64,000 nucleotides of DNA from Chryseobacterium gleum (GTDB lineage Bacteria; Bacteroidota; Bacteroidia; Flavobacteriales_D; Crocinitomicaceae). The notes beneath the pieces were generated by a model. That model was not told where the DNA came from, made no database searches, and was given only the letters and a program-made list of their open reading frames with translations. A program made the position numbers and the translations under genes. The stretch is from positions 1 to 64,000 of the forward strand of contig CAMDMY010000002.1 of assembly GCA_945902775.1 (NCBI GenBank), given 5' to 3'. Of this stretch, positions 43,477 to 51,255 are shown in pieces (the first letter of the stretch is position 1; every line of letters starts with the position of its first letter).

Positions 43477-44262
43477 ATGAATTTACATTTAACAGATAAA
43501 AGAGCTGTAGTTTGTGGAAGTACACAAGGAATTGGAAAAGCTTCTGCTATCGAATTAGCGAAATTAGGTGCATCAGTTGTTTTGGTAGCAAGAAATGAAG
43601 AAAAATTGAAAGCTGCTTTATTAGATTTACAATCTTCTGAAAATCAGAAGCATTCATATATTGTTGCAGATTTCTCTAAACCATCTGAATTAGAAGTGAT
43701 TATTACTGAATGGGCATCGAAAAATAAAGTCCATATTTTAGTAAATAATACGGGTGGACCAAAAGGTGGACCAATTAGAAATGCTGCAACAAGTGAATTT
43801 TTAGATGCTTTTAATCAGCATTTAATTTGCAATCATATTATGGTTCAAGCTTTGTATCCAATTATGAAAGAAGAAGGATATGGCAGAATTATCAACGTAA
43901 TTTCTACAAGTGTAAAACAGCCGTTAGCGAATTTAGGTGTTTCAAATACAATTAGAGGAGCTGTTGCAAGTTGGAGCAAAACCTTAGCAAATGAATTAGG
44001 TCAATTTAATATTACTGTAAATAACGTATTACCAGGAGCTACAAATACAGATCGTTTACAAACATTAGCTCAAATAAAATCAGATCAAATAAATGAGTCG
44101 GTTGATTCAATTTTTGAAGAAATGGCATCTGAATCACCAATGAACAGAATAGCTCAACCGGAAGAAATTGCATCAGCAATTGCTTTTTTAGCTTCGCCAG
44201 CAGCTTCATACATAAACGGTATCAATGTACCAGTAGATGGAGGAAGAACGAAGTCATTATAA
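43477..44262 (+). CDS. Short-chain dehydrogenase/reductase with substituted YxxxK
   Basis: A 261-residue Rossmann protein: VVCGSTQGIGKASAIELAKLGASVVLVARNEEKL (cofactor site), VNNTGGPKGGP (the NNAG-like motif), VISTSV (catalytic Ser region), then LGVSNTIRGAVASWSKTLANELG, where the usual Y-x3-K reads S-NTI-R. The C-terminus has VNNVLPGATNTDR and FLASPAASYINGINVPVDGG, as in FabG-like SDRs. Missing Tyr and Lys suggests loss or change of activity; a subgroup of SDRs carries this form. It stands alone with its own promoter and terminator. Confidence 0.85.
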   Translation: MNLHLTDKRAVVCGSTQGIGKASAIELAKLGASVVLVARNEEKLKAALLDLQSSENQKHSYIVADFSKPSELEVIITEWASKNKVHILVNNTGGPKGGPIRNAATSEFLDAFNQHLICNHIMVQALYPIMKEEGYGRIINVISTSVKQPLANLGVSNTIRGAVASWSKTLANELGQFNITVNNVLPGATNTDRLQTLAQIKSDQINESVDSIFEEMASESPMNRIAQPEEIASAIAFLASPAASYINGINVPVDGGRTKSL

Positions 44263-44281
44263 ACTAATTTTAAAATAACTT

Positions 44282-44314
44282 AAAGTCCTTTTCAGTTTTT
44301 GGAAAGGACTTTTT
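44282..44314. terminator. Rho-independent terminator
   Basis: AAAGTCCTTTTC and GGAAAGGACTTT form a stem with one mismatch around an AGTTTTT loop, followed by TTTT. It ends the SDR gene and faces the convergent phosphatase gene. Confidence 0.85.
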
Positions 44315-44345
44315 AGATACTAGATTTTAGAATTAGCTGAAGTTA

Positions 44346-45872
44346 TCATTCTATCAAAACATTTTTACCAGCTTCCACTTTAAATCGTTTGTCCAGAAAT
44401 TGAATTACTTCACTTTTTTTAACAGTTGAAATGTCTAAATATTCTGCAATAACTGCTTTTTTATTGATTTTCAAGGTTAAATATCCATTGTCAATATTGT
44501 TGCAATATTTCATGTTTGGATTATTGATGAGGTATAATTCTTTTCTTTTTTGAGCTTTTTCTAGCGTATAATATTCATCATCATTCGCTGAAGTTATGCT
44601 TGTAACAATAAACTCAACAGCTACATTATCATCTTTAGTTTTGGTTCCTTTTGAATCAGTTTCCATAGCGATTGATCGGTGATAATCTCCAGTTACAATG
44701 ACTGTATTTTTTATTTTATTATCACCTAAAAAGTGTAAGAATTTTTCTTTTTCAAATGGATAACCATCCCAACCATCCATGTATAAATTATCTTTTATTT
44801 TAGAAGGTGAGTACATTGGACCAACAGGTACTTGATTACAAATAATTTTCCACGTTTCTTTTTGTTTCAGATTTTGCGTTAGCCAAGAAAATTGCTTTTT
44901 ACCTAAGATGGTTCGTGTTGAATCAAAGTAATTTACAATTTCAGCACTATCTACTTGTACCGTTCTTTCTTCTATTCTTGTATCAAGGACAATTAGATTA
45001 ATCAAAGAACCAATTGAAAAAGATCTATAAAGGGGTTCATTTAATTTTGGATGAATTGGAAGCCATTCATAATATGCTTGAGTAGCTGCATTTTTTCTGT
45101 TAATGTAACTTCCTTCATTTTCTTGATGATTTTCAGCTCCTTCATTATAGGCATTATCAGCAATTTCATGATCATCCCAAGTTGTTATAATGGGTTTCAT
45201 TTGATGTAATTTCATTAAATCTTTATCCAGTCGATAGAGTGAATAGCGCGTTCTATAATCATATAATGAAATAATTTCATGGGATGGAATGTTTATCCTT
45301 CCAATCGAAGTATCACCATATATACCGATCCCGTACTCATAAATATAATCACCTAAATGAACAACCAAATCAATGGTTTTATCTTCGGCGATGTATTTAT
45401 AATTTGTAAAATATCCCCATTCATAATTGCTACAAGCTGCAAAAGCTATTTTGTATGAATTTAATTTTGATGGTAAAGTTTTAGTTTTTCCAATGATAGA
45501 ATAGGTGCCTTTATTCTCAAAGCGGTAGTATAAAGTTTGGTTTGATTTTAAATTTTCAATGCGCTCTTTTACTGTAAAATCTTTGTCAGTATTCGTAATT
45601 GAGATTCCTTGTTGAATAATTTGAGAGAATAAAGAATCTTTAGAAATTTCCCAATTTACACTTGCTTCTTTTACGGATTTATCAAGTGTTAATTTAGTCC
45701 AAATAACAACACTATTGTTAGTTGGGTCACCACTAGCAACTCCATGATAGAAAGGTGCTAAAGAGGGATTTAAATGTTTAATTAAATCAGGATGTATATT
45801 TAGATTTTCTTGAGAATTGCCTATATTGTGAATTAGTAAAAATAGAATTCCAACGAACAAGTATGATTTCAT
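44346..45872 (-). CDS. PhoD-like alkaline phosphatase family protein
   Basis: A 508-residue exported protein (signal MKSYLFVGILFLLIHNIGNSQ). The N-terminal PhoD_N-like beta domain (FYHGVASGDPTNNSVVIWTKLTLDKSVKEASVNWEIS) leads to a metallophosphoesterase core: AACSNYEWGYFTNYKYIAEDKTIDLVVHLGDYIYEYG, WDDHEIADNAYNEGAENH, LDTRIEERTV, and VTGDYHRSIAMETD. These Asp/His/Asn motifs are the PhoD metal ligands. It hydrolyses phosphomonoesters or diesters in the periplasm or at the surface. A possible promoter TACTTTTG lies 11 nt upstream. Confidence 0.9.
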   Translation of the reverse strand: MKSYLFVGILFLLIHNIGNSQENLNIHPDLIKHLNPSLAPFYHGVASGDPTNNSVVIWTKLTLDKSVKEASVNWEISKDSLFSQIIQQGISITNTDKDFTVKERIENLKSNQTLYYRFENKGTYSIIGKTKTLPSKLNSYKIAFAACSNYEWGYFTNYKYIAEDKTIDLVVHLGDYIYEYGIGIYGDTSIGRINIPSHEIISLYDYRTRYSLYRLDKDLMKLHQMKPIITTWDDHEIADNAYNEGAENHQENEGSYINRKNAATQAYYEWLPIHPKLNEPLYRSFSIGSLINLIVLDTRIEERTVQVDSAEIVNYFDSTRTILGKKQFSWLTQNLKQKETWKIICNQVPVGPMYSPSKIKDNLYMDGWDGYPFEKEKFLHFLGDNKIKNTVIVTGDYHRSIAMETDSKGTKTKDDNVAVEFIVTSITSANDDEYYTLEKAQKRKELYLINNPNMKYCNNIDNGYLTLKINKKAVIAEYLDISTVKKSEVIQFLDKRFKVEAGKNVLIE

Positions 45873-45883
45873 CTTTTTTTATT

Positions 45884-45891
45884 CAAAAGTA
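45884..45891 (-). promoter_or_regulatory. Candidate -7 promoter element TACTTTTG for the PhoD-like gene
   Basis: A minus-strand match to TAnnTTTG, 11 nt before the ATG. Confidence 0.4.
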
Positions 45892-45940
45892 TAAAATCTA
45901 TTCTATTCTTCTCATTAAGAAATCATTAAATTGAATCTCT

Positions 45941-46777
45941 TTATTTATGATGAAAAGCAATCAATGGAATTTTGGTATGATTGACAATTTTTTTAGTGAT
46001 GCTACTGCTTCCAAAAATACGTTCAAATAAACCTCTGTGTTTAGTAGAAACGGCTATCATATTGATGCTTGTTTCTTCCAAATACTCTTTAATTATATCG
46101 TTAATTTCAAGTCCAAATAAGAAGTTAAAAGAAATATAGTCAGATTGAATTTTCTTTTCTACTTTTTCTTTAAATTTCTCCATTCTTTTTATCTCTTCAA
46201 TATGGGTGAATTTACCATTTGCAATATGCAACACTTCTATTCGAGCTTCAAAATTAGTTGCTAATAAAATCAACTCTTGAAGTGCCTCAATATCATGTAT
46301 TTGATAATCAGTTGCATAGATTATTTTTTTTATTTTCTTAAAAGTAGATTTTGCAGGAACAGCAATAACAGGACATGCGACATTTGCAATTACTCGAGCA
46401 GTATTACTTCCCATAAAAATTTCTTTTAATCCAGTAGCACCTTGAGTGCCCATTACGATTAAATCAATTTTTTTATTTTTTACAATTTCTTCGATTTTGT
46501 CAGCAAGTAACCCTTGTTCATTTAAATATTCGCATATAATATGGTTTTTATTTGCTGTTTTTTGAGTTAATGTTTTTAATCTTTTTTCAATACCTTCTTG
46601 TATAAAGATAGATTGTTCTAAAACAATTTCAGGAGAAGTATCAATTCCAGAATAATTATAGTGGAAAGCATGAAAAAGTAGAATTTTAAACTCTTCTTTT
46701 TTTGCTAGTTGAATTGCATAGGTTAATGCATTTTCAGCATTTTTAGAGAAATCGGTTGGTACTAAAATCGTTTTCAT
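45941..46777 (-). CDS. Universal stress protein with tandem UspA domains
   Basis: A 278-residue cytoplasmic protein with two Usp folds. The first (1-140) ends in the ATP-binding type signature MGTQGATGLKEIFMGSNTARVIANVACPVIAVPA (G-2x-G-9x-S/T). The second (about 150-278) ends VSTKHRGLFERIFGSSSITKKIVNHTKIPLIAFHH, where the G-2x-G motif is altered, so only the first domain is likely to bind ATP. Such tandem Usp proteins respond to starvation or redox stress. A palindromic site lies just upstream of the ATG. Confidence 0.92.
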   Translation of the reverse strand: MKTILVPTDFSKNAENALTYAIQLAKKEEFKILLFHAFHYNYSGIDTSPEIVLEQSIFIQEGIEKRLKTLTQKTANKNHIICEYLNEQGLLADKIEEIVKNKKIDLIVMGTQGATGLKEIFMGSNTARVIANVACPVIAVPAKSTFKKIKKIIYATDYQIHDIEALQELILLATNFEARIEVLHIANGKFTHIEEIKRMEKFKEKVEKKIQSDYISFNFLFGLEINDIIKEYLEETSINMIAVSTKHRGLFERIFGSSSITKKIVNHTKIPLIAFHHK

Positions 46778-46779
46778 AA

Positions 46780-46815
46780 TCCACTATTATTATTTGTTTA
46801 TACAATAGTAGTGGA
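46780..46815. promoter_or_regulatory. Imperfect inverted repeat upstream of the uspA-like gene
   Basis: TCCACTATT at the left and AATAGTAGTGGA at the right are near-complementary around a TATTTGTTTATAC core. It lies just before the ATG, where a repressor or activator could bind. No regulator is identified. Confidence 0.4.
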
Positions 46816-46859
46816 TTGAAAGTCAAATTTGTATGATGTGAATCAGTTTGAAGTATGAT

Positions 46860-47249
46860 TTATTTTTTCTTGAATGTATAAACACCATATCCATTTCCTA
46901 TTTCTGTCAATATTAAATCCGATTTCGTACTTTTTGTTAATTCAAAACTTTGTGTTTCATATCCTGATCCGAAAGCACTATTCGGAAAAGCAAATGACAT
47001 AGATCCAGATTTAATTATTGCGTAAATTCCATTTTTAACAACAGTAGTATCATTGATGACAATAGTATAAACGAGTGTTCCACCTTTTCTATCTTTACTA
47101 AATTGAATTGATTTTGAATAATTAGGAGGTAAATTTTCAGAATTAATTGAAATCAGACTCCATTCCCCATCCAATTTTCTATTTATCATACTTTCAGGAC
47201 TACAAGCGCCAAATAAAAACAGTATTAAAAAGATATATATATATTTCAT
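46860..47249 (-). CDS. Small lipoprotein, lipocalin-like
   Basis: A 129-residue protein with lipobox LFGAC (Cys16). The mature part begins SPESMINRKLDGEWSLISINSENLPPNYSKSIQFSKDRKGGTLVYTIVINDTTVVKNGIYAI, with the GxW-type start and beta pattern of lipocalin-like lipoproteins of Bacteroidota. It follows the 48098 gene by 18 nt. Function unknown; a ligand-binding or envelope-maintenance role is only a guess. Confidence 0.65.
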   Translation of the reverse strand: MKYIYIFLILFLFGACSPESMINRKLDGEWSLISINSENLPPNYSKSIQFSKDRKGGTLVYTIVINDTTVVKNGIYAIIKSGSMSFAFPNSAFGSGYETQSFELTKSTKSDLILTEIGNGYGVYTFKKK

Positions 47250-47267
47250 AATCAGTTTTTTATAACA

Positions 47268-48098
47268 TTATTTTGTATTGCGCTTTTTTGCAAAGAAGCG
47301 ATATCCAAAAACAATATTTGTTTGTAAGAAATTGAAACTTTGTTTTGCAATATCTGATGTAAACATGGTTGTTCTAATAGAAGGCATGTTGATATAACCT
47401 GCTTTCAATTCAGTCTGAATGAATATATGATTTATGAATTCAACGTTAAGTCCAATCATTGCTCCTAATCCAAATCCAGCCAAATGAAATTGATCGTATC
47501 TTGGATTGTTTAAAAGTGTTGTATTTGTTCTTGGTACTAAAACACCTCCGCCAAATCCTTCAATAAAACTTACTGTTAATTTCTCTCTATTGTATAATTT
47601 ATCATTTCTTCTAATCTCAGTATTTATGTAATTTAAACCATCTGTATGTTCAAACATTAAAAAATTTGGTTTAATCATAAACGAAGCATTTGAATAAGAA
47701 CCATCATATGCTGTTCCTGAATTTGTTATTGTCCCATCAATTGTTGAAGCTTGCCAAGCTCTCATTACATACTTCATATGATCAACTCCAATTGAAATAT
47801 CGTATTTATCATTTAAGTAATAACCTATCCTTAAATTATATTGAGGAATTGTAATAGTTCCTGGATTTAAATACAATCCTAAATCAAATTTACTTTGACG
47901 GTCCATTGCTTCAACATCAAATAAAGTAAAATCATAATTATTTCCTTTGAATGAAATGTCTGAATTTGAGTACATTGATCTATTCCAACCCCAATAAACA
48001 GAAAAACTTCCTTTTTTAGAAGTTGATGATACAGGTTTTTCATCTTGAGCGAATGAAAAAGTACTAAACGCAAGAATTAAAAATAATGTAAATTTCAT
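47268..48098 (-). CDS. Outer membrane protein-like hypothetical
   Basis: The start is taken at MKFTLFLILAFSTFSFAQ (48098); the track's GTG at 48116 overlaps a TATCTTTG promoter element, and an ATG at 48104 is also possible. About 276 residues. After the signal peptide come strands typical of a small barrel (SFSVYWGWNRSMYSNSDISFKGNNYDFTLFDVEAMDRQSK, YNLRIGYYLNDKYDISIGVDHMKYVM, HLAGFGLGAMIGLNVEFINHIFIQTELKAGY, FLQTNIVFGYRFF). It ends in an aromatic residue pattern close to the C-terminus. It is co-transcribed with the small lipoprotein downstream. Confidence 0.65.
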   Translation of the reverse strand: MKFTLFLILAFSTFSFAQDEKPVSSTSKKGSFSVYWGWNRSMYSNSDISFKGNNYDFTLFDVEAMDRQSKFDLGLYLNPGTITIPQYNLRIGYYLNDKYDISIGVDHMKYVMRAWQASTIDGTITNSGTAYDGSYSNASFMIKPNFLMFEHTDGLNYINTEIRRNDKLYNREKLTVSFIEGFGGGVLVPRTNTTLLNNPRYDQFHLAGFGLGAMIGLNVEFINHIFIQTELKAGYINMPSIRTTMFTSDIAKQSFNFLQTNIVFGYRFFAKKRNTK

Positions 48099-48115
48099 AA
48101 TCATTTTTTGAATCA

Positions 48116-48123
48116 CAAAGATA
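48116..48123 (-). promoter_or_regulatory. Candidate -7 promoter element TATCTTTG
   Basis: A perfect TAnnTTTG match upstream of the 48098 gene. It overlaps the annotated GTG start, arguing for the downstream ATG. Confidence 0.45.
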
Positions 48124-48197
48124 GAATTATAAAATAGTTGATAGGTTTTGGGATGTTAAAGTTTTTGAATGATTATAATCATAAATGTGTAAATCAA

Positions 48198-48329
48198 TTA
48201 TTTCTCTATACTTTTTGAGATTCCGCAACCGTCACACTTTTCATTTTTACCAAAAAATCGCTTGTAAAACCCTCTACCTAGATATACTAAAGAGAATAAA
48301 ATTGCAAGTATAGTTAAGATGATTTGCAT
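48198..48329 (-). CDS. FeoB-associated Cys-rich small membrane protein (missed by ORF track)
   Basis: A 43-residue ORF: one N-terminal helix (MQIILTILAILFSLVYLGRGFYKRF) followed by a cytoplasmic tail with CDGCG (KNEKCDGCGISKSIEK). It starts 4 nt after the feoB stop on the same strand. This is the layout of the FeoB-associated Cys-rich membrane protein family (PF12669-like), small proteins found with FeoAB. The CxxC could bind iron or a metal cofactor. It is too short for the supplied track. Confidence 0.82.
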   Translation of the reverse strand: MQIILTILAILFSLVYLGRGFYKRFFGKNEKCDGCGISKSIEK

Positions 48330-48333
48330 AACG

Positions 48334-50289
48334 TTAACTTAAGATTGAAAATGCTATAAATGCTCCTAAATAGGCTAATACACCCATAAATGCAATTTGA
48401 AAAAGGGGCCATTTCCAACTTTTAGTTTCTCTTTTAACTACTGCTAGCGTAGCCATACATTGCATAGCATATACATAAAACACCATTAAAGAAACGCCAG
48501 TTGCTAATGAATATACTTTTGTTCCATCAGTTCTTTTTTCATCCCTTAATCTGTTTAATAACGATTTGTTTTCCTCGCCATCTTCTTGAACTGCATAAAT
48601 AGTTGCTAATGAACCCACAAATACTTCACGTGCTGCAAATGATGTTATTAATGAAATACCAATTTTCCAGTCATATCCAATAGGCCGAATGATTGGTTCA
48701 ATTGATTTACCAATTATGCCAATATAGGAATTAGCGAGTTTTTCTGCAGCAATTTTATGTTGTTGTTCTTCCGGTGTTAGTTTTTGAAATGATATTTCTT
48801 TTTTAAGAGATTTCTCAACATTTTTCATTCTATCTGATGGACCAAAAGTTGCAAGTGCCCAAAGTATAATCGAAATAGCTAAGATCACTTTACCAGCCTG
48901 TAAAACAAATACTTTTACTTTTTCTAATACATTTAAACTAATATTTCCCCATCGAGGCATTTTATAGGATGGCATTTCCAACAATAAGAAACTCTTTTCT
49001 TTACTTTTAATAAAGAAGTTCATAATAACAGAAACAACTAAGGCAGAAACCAATCCTAAAGCATATAATGCAAATAATACAAGTCCTTGTAAATTAATAA
49101 ATCCGAAAATGAGTTTGGAAGGAATAACCAATGCAATTAAAAGAGTGTAAACAGGAATTCTAGCACTACAACTCATTAATGGTGAAACTAGAATGGTGAT
49201 GATCCTTTCTTTCCAATTACTAATAGTTCTAGCTGCCATTACTCCCGGGATGGCGCATGCTATACTCGAAAGTAATGGCACGACACTTTTCCCATTCAAT
49301 CCAAGTGGTCTCATTAAGCGATCCATGATAAAGACAACTCGGGCTAAATAGCCACTTTCTTCAAGTATTGATAAAAATAAAAACAACAGGGCAATTTGAG
49401 GAACAAAAACAACAACCCCACCAATACCAGGGATAATACCTTGACTAATTAAATCAGAGAAATAACCTTGTGGAAGTGTTTCATTGAGCCATGCACTAAT
49501 ATTGGAAAAAGTTCCATCGATCAAATCCATTGGAAATGAAGCGAAAACATATATAAATTGAAACAGGATAAATAAAACAAGAGTAAAAATTAGATAACCT
49601 AAGATTGGATGAACTAATATTCTATCTATTTTACTACTTTTTGAATCTTCAGTAACCTCTTTTTCTTTTACTACAGAATTTAATAGACTTCTAATTTTTG
49701 TGTAGCGTTTTTCTGTATCAATTGTTTGATTTATTGTGTCATCAATTTCATATAATTGAAAATCATCAATAAATTTTTTATTTGTATTCTGTGGGGTAAA
49801 TGAATGGATTGATTCTTTCAGTCGATCTATTCCTATTTTAACACGAGCACTTGTTTCTACTATTATTACTCCTGGAAATTCTTCTCTTAGTTGTTGGATG
49901 TTAATTTTCTTTCCTCTTCTGTTTGCAATATCAGACATGTTCAATACTAGAATTGAAGGTATTTGAAGGTCGAAAATTTGAGTAAATAGAAAGAGGTTTC
50001 GTTCTAAATTGGAAGCATCGACAATGATAATTGCAAGTTCTGGATAATCTGGATGTGTTTTATCAGCAAGAACTGAATATACAACTTCTTCATCTTTCGA
50101 ACGAGGATAAATACTATAAGTACCTGGAAAATCAGTAATTATGTGTTTTTTATTTTCATAAATGAATTCACCAATTTTTTTGTCAACCGTAACGCCCGGA
50201 AAATTGCCAATATGCTGACGTAAACCTGTAAGCAAGTTAAAAATGGTACTTTTACCCGTGTTAGGATTTCCTAAAAGTGCGATATTCAT
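48334..50289 (-). CDS. feoB: Ferrous iron transporter B
   Basis: A 651-residue protein. The N-terminal G domain has LLGNPNTGKSTIFNLLTG (G1), FPGVTVDKKIGEF (G2), DFPGTYSIYPRS (G3) and LVLNMSD (G4). After a linker come gate and core membrane regions (GIGGVVVFVPQIALLFLFLSILEESGYLARVVFIMDRLMRPLGLNGKSVVPLLSSIACAIPGVMAART; SPLMSCSARIPVYTLLI). Imports Fe2+ across the inner membrane. It has its own promoter-like element (TTG, 19 nt, TAAATTTG) as well as feoA upstream by 55 nt. Confidence 0.97.
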   Translation of the reverse strand: MNIALLGNPNTGKSTIFNLLTGLRQHIGNFPGVTVDKKIGEFIYENKKHIITDFPGTYSIYPRSKDEEVVYSVLADKTHPDYPELAIIIVDASNLERNLFLFTQIFDLQIPSILVLNMSDIANRRGKKINIQQLREEFPGVIIVETSARVKIGIDRLKESIHSFTPQNTNKKFIDDFQLYEIDDTINQTIDTEKRYTKIRSLLNSVVKEKEVTEDSKSSKIDRILVHPILGYLIFTLVLFILFQFIYVFASFPMDLIDGTFSNISAWLNETLPQGYFSDLISQGIIPGIGGVVVFVPQIALLFLFLSILEESGYLARVVFIMDRLMRPLGLNGKSVVPLLSSIACAIPGVMAARTISNWKERIITILVSPLMSCSARIPVYTLLIALVIPSKLIFGFINLQGLVLFALYALGLVSALVVSVIMNFFIKSKEKSFLLLEMPSYKMPRWGNISLNVLEKVKVFVLQAGKVILAISIILWALATFGPSDRMKNVEKSLKKEISFQKLTPEEQQHKIAAEKLANSYIGIIGKSIEPIIRPIGYDWKIGISLITSFAAREVFVGSLATIYAVQEDGEENKSLLNRLRDEKRTDGTKVYSLATGVSLMVFYVYAMQCMATLAVVKRETKSWKWPLFQIAFMGVLAYLGAFIAFSILS

Positions 50290-50293
50290 AAGA

Positions 50294-50301
50294 CAAATTT
50301 A
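50294..50301 (-). promoter_or_regulatory. Promoter-like TTG-N19-TAAATTTG, 4 nt before feoB ATG
   Basis: On the minus strand TAAATTTG lies 4 nt before the feoB ATG. A TTG (50321-50323) lies 19 nt upstream. This gives a complete Bacteroidota promoter, and the transcript would begin at the ATG (leaderless). It sits in the feoA-feoB gap. Confidence 0.6.
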
Positions 50302-50344
50302 GTCACTTTTTATAGAAATTCAAGAATACAGCTATTTGTTAAAG

Positions 50345-50566
50345 TTAAATGACATTTATTAATTTAGCTTCGTCTAATCTTAGCGACAAGACATAGCCAC
50401 CCAAATCGATTGCAATGGGATCTCCAAAGGGAGCTTTAAAAAGAACCTTCAATTTTTTGCCTACAACCAACCCCATCTCCATAAGTTTTGGTTTTAAAGA
50501 AGAATCAATTAAATTGTCAATAGTAACAATTTGACCAGTACGAACAATCGAAAGGGAAGTATCCAT
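50345..50566 (-). CDS. feoA: Ferrous iron transport protein A
   Basis: A 73-residue SH3-like protein: VRTGQIVTIDNLIDSSLKPKLMEMGLVVGKKLKVLFKAPFGDPIAIDLGGYVLSLRLDEAKLINV, which matches the FeoA pattern (MEMGL, GDPIAI, LRLDEA). FeoA is a cytoplasmic partner that modulates FeoB. It starts the feoA-feoB-small Cys protein cluster, with TAACTTTG 19 nt upstream. No Fur-like palindrome is obvious near it. Confidence 0.92.
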   Translation of the reverse strand: MDTSLSIVRTGQIVTIDNLIDSSLKPKLMEMGLVVGKKLKVLFKAPFGDPIAIDLGGYVLSLRLDEAKLINVI

Positions 50567-50585
50567 TTTACATTTTTCTGAATAC

Positions 50586-50593
50586 CAAAGTTA
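50586..50593 (-). promoter_or_regulatory. Candidate -7 promoter element TAACTTTG for feoA
   Basis: A minus-strand match to TAnnTTTG, 19 nt before the feoA ATG. Confidence 0.5.
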
Positions 50594-50679
50594 CAACAAG
50601 CGAATTTATATTTCACTCACCTTTTTAAGGTATTTTAATGATTTTCATCAAGTTTTTGTAAGTCTATTTTTTATGGATT

Positions 50680-51144
50680 TTAATTTACTTCTTTTAAGAT
50701 GGTATTTATAATTTCGATTGATCTAAAGTGTTCTGAATCATTTTTATTAATAAATCTAATTGTAAATATATTTCCATCTAATTTATAGATTATTTTGGTA
50801 GATTCATAGTTGAAAAATTGAATAGAACTCATTTCTTTAATACTTTTTATAGAAGTGATTTTATTCTTTTTGAAAATGGATTCTGACATTAGCATTTCAC
50901 CAATTATTGATGCTGAAACGTATTTTTTTAATTGTGTCAAAAACAATACATAGCCTATTAAAGCAACACTTAATATGGTAAGTGTTTTAAAATTAAAGTG
51001 AAAAAAGTATAGAATAGACAAAGATAAGATGATATAAATGACGGTTGTAATTAAAGAAAATGCTTTAATACTTGCAGTGCCAATAGAAAGATTTATTTTT
51101 TCTTTGTTAGTTATTTTTCGTAATAACCTGTCTTGCTTTTTCAT
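50680..51144 (-). CDS. Small membrane protein, hypothetical
   Basis: A 154-residue protein with two adjacent helices (SIKAFSLITTVIYIILSLSILYFF and LTILSVALIGYVLFLTQL), then a soluble beta-rich region (SESIFKKNKITSIKSIKEMSSIQFFNYESTKIIYKLDGNIFTIRFINKNDSEHFRSIEIINTILKEV) that resembles a small PH-like fold. No family recognised. It is flanked by an iron-related lipoprotein and feoA but with its own possible promoter at 51159. Function unknown. Confidence 0.55.
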   Translation of the reverse strand: MKKQDRLLRKITNKEKINLSIGTASIKAFSLITTVIYIILSLSILYFFHFNFKTLTILSVALIGYVLFLTQLKKYVSASIIGEMLMSESIFKKNKITSIKSIKEMSSIQFFNYESTKIIYKLDGNIFTIRFINKNDSEHFRSIEIINTILKEVN

Positions 51145-51158
51145 CGATGCTATTTTGA

Positions 51159-51166
51159 CAAAAATA
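51159..51166 (-). promoter_or_regulatory. Candidate -7 promoter element TATTTTTG
   Basis: A minus-strand match to TAnnTTTG, 14 nt before the ATG of the small membrane protein gene. Confidence 0.35.
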
Positions 51167-51255
51167 AAAAAACAGAATTTTAATTTTTTTTATTGTCTCA
51201 ATAGTTATTCTTAGTCAGTTGTTAACAATATATAAAGTTTTTGTTACTTAGAGGT

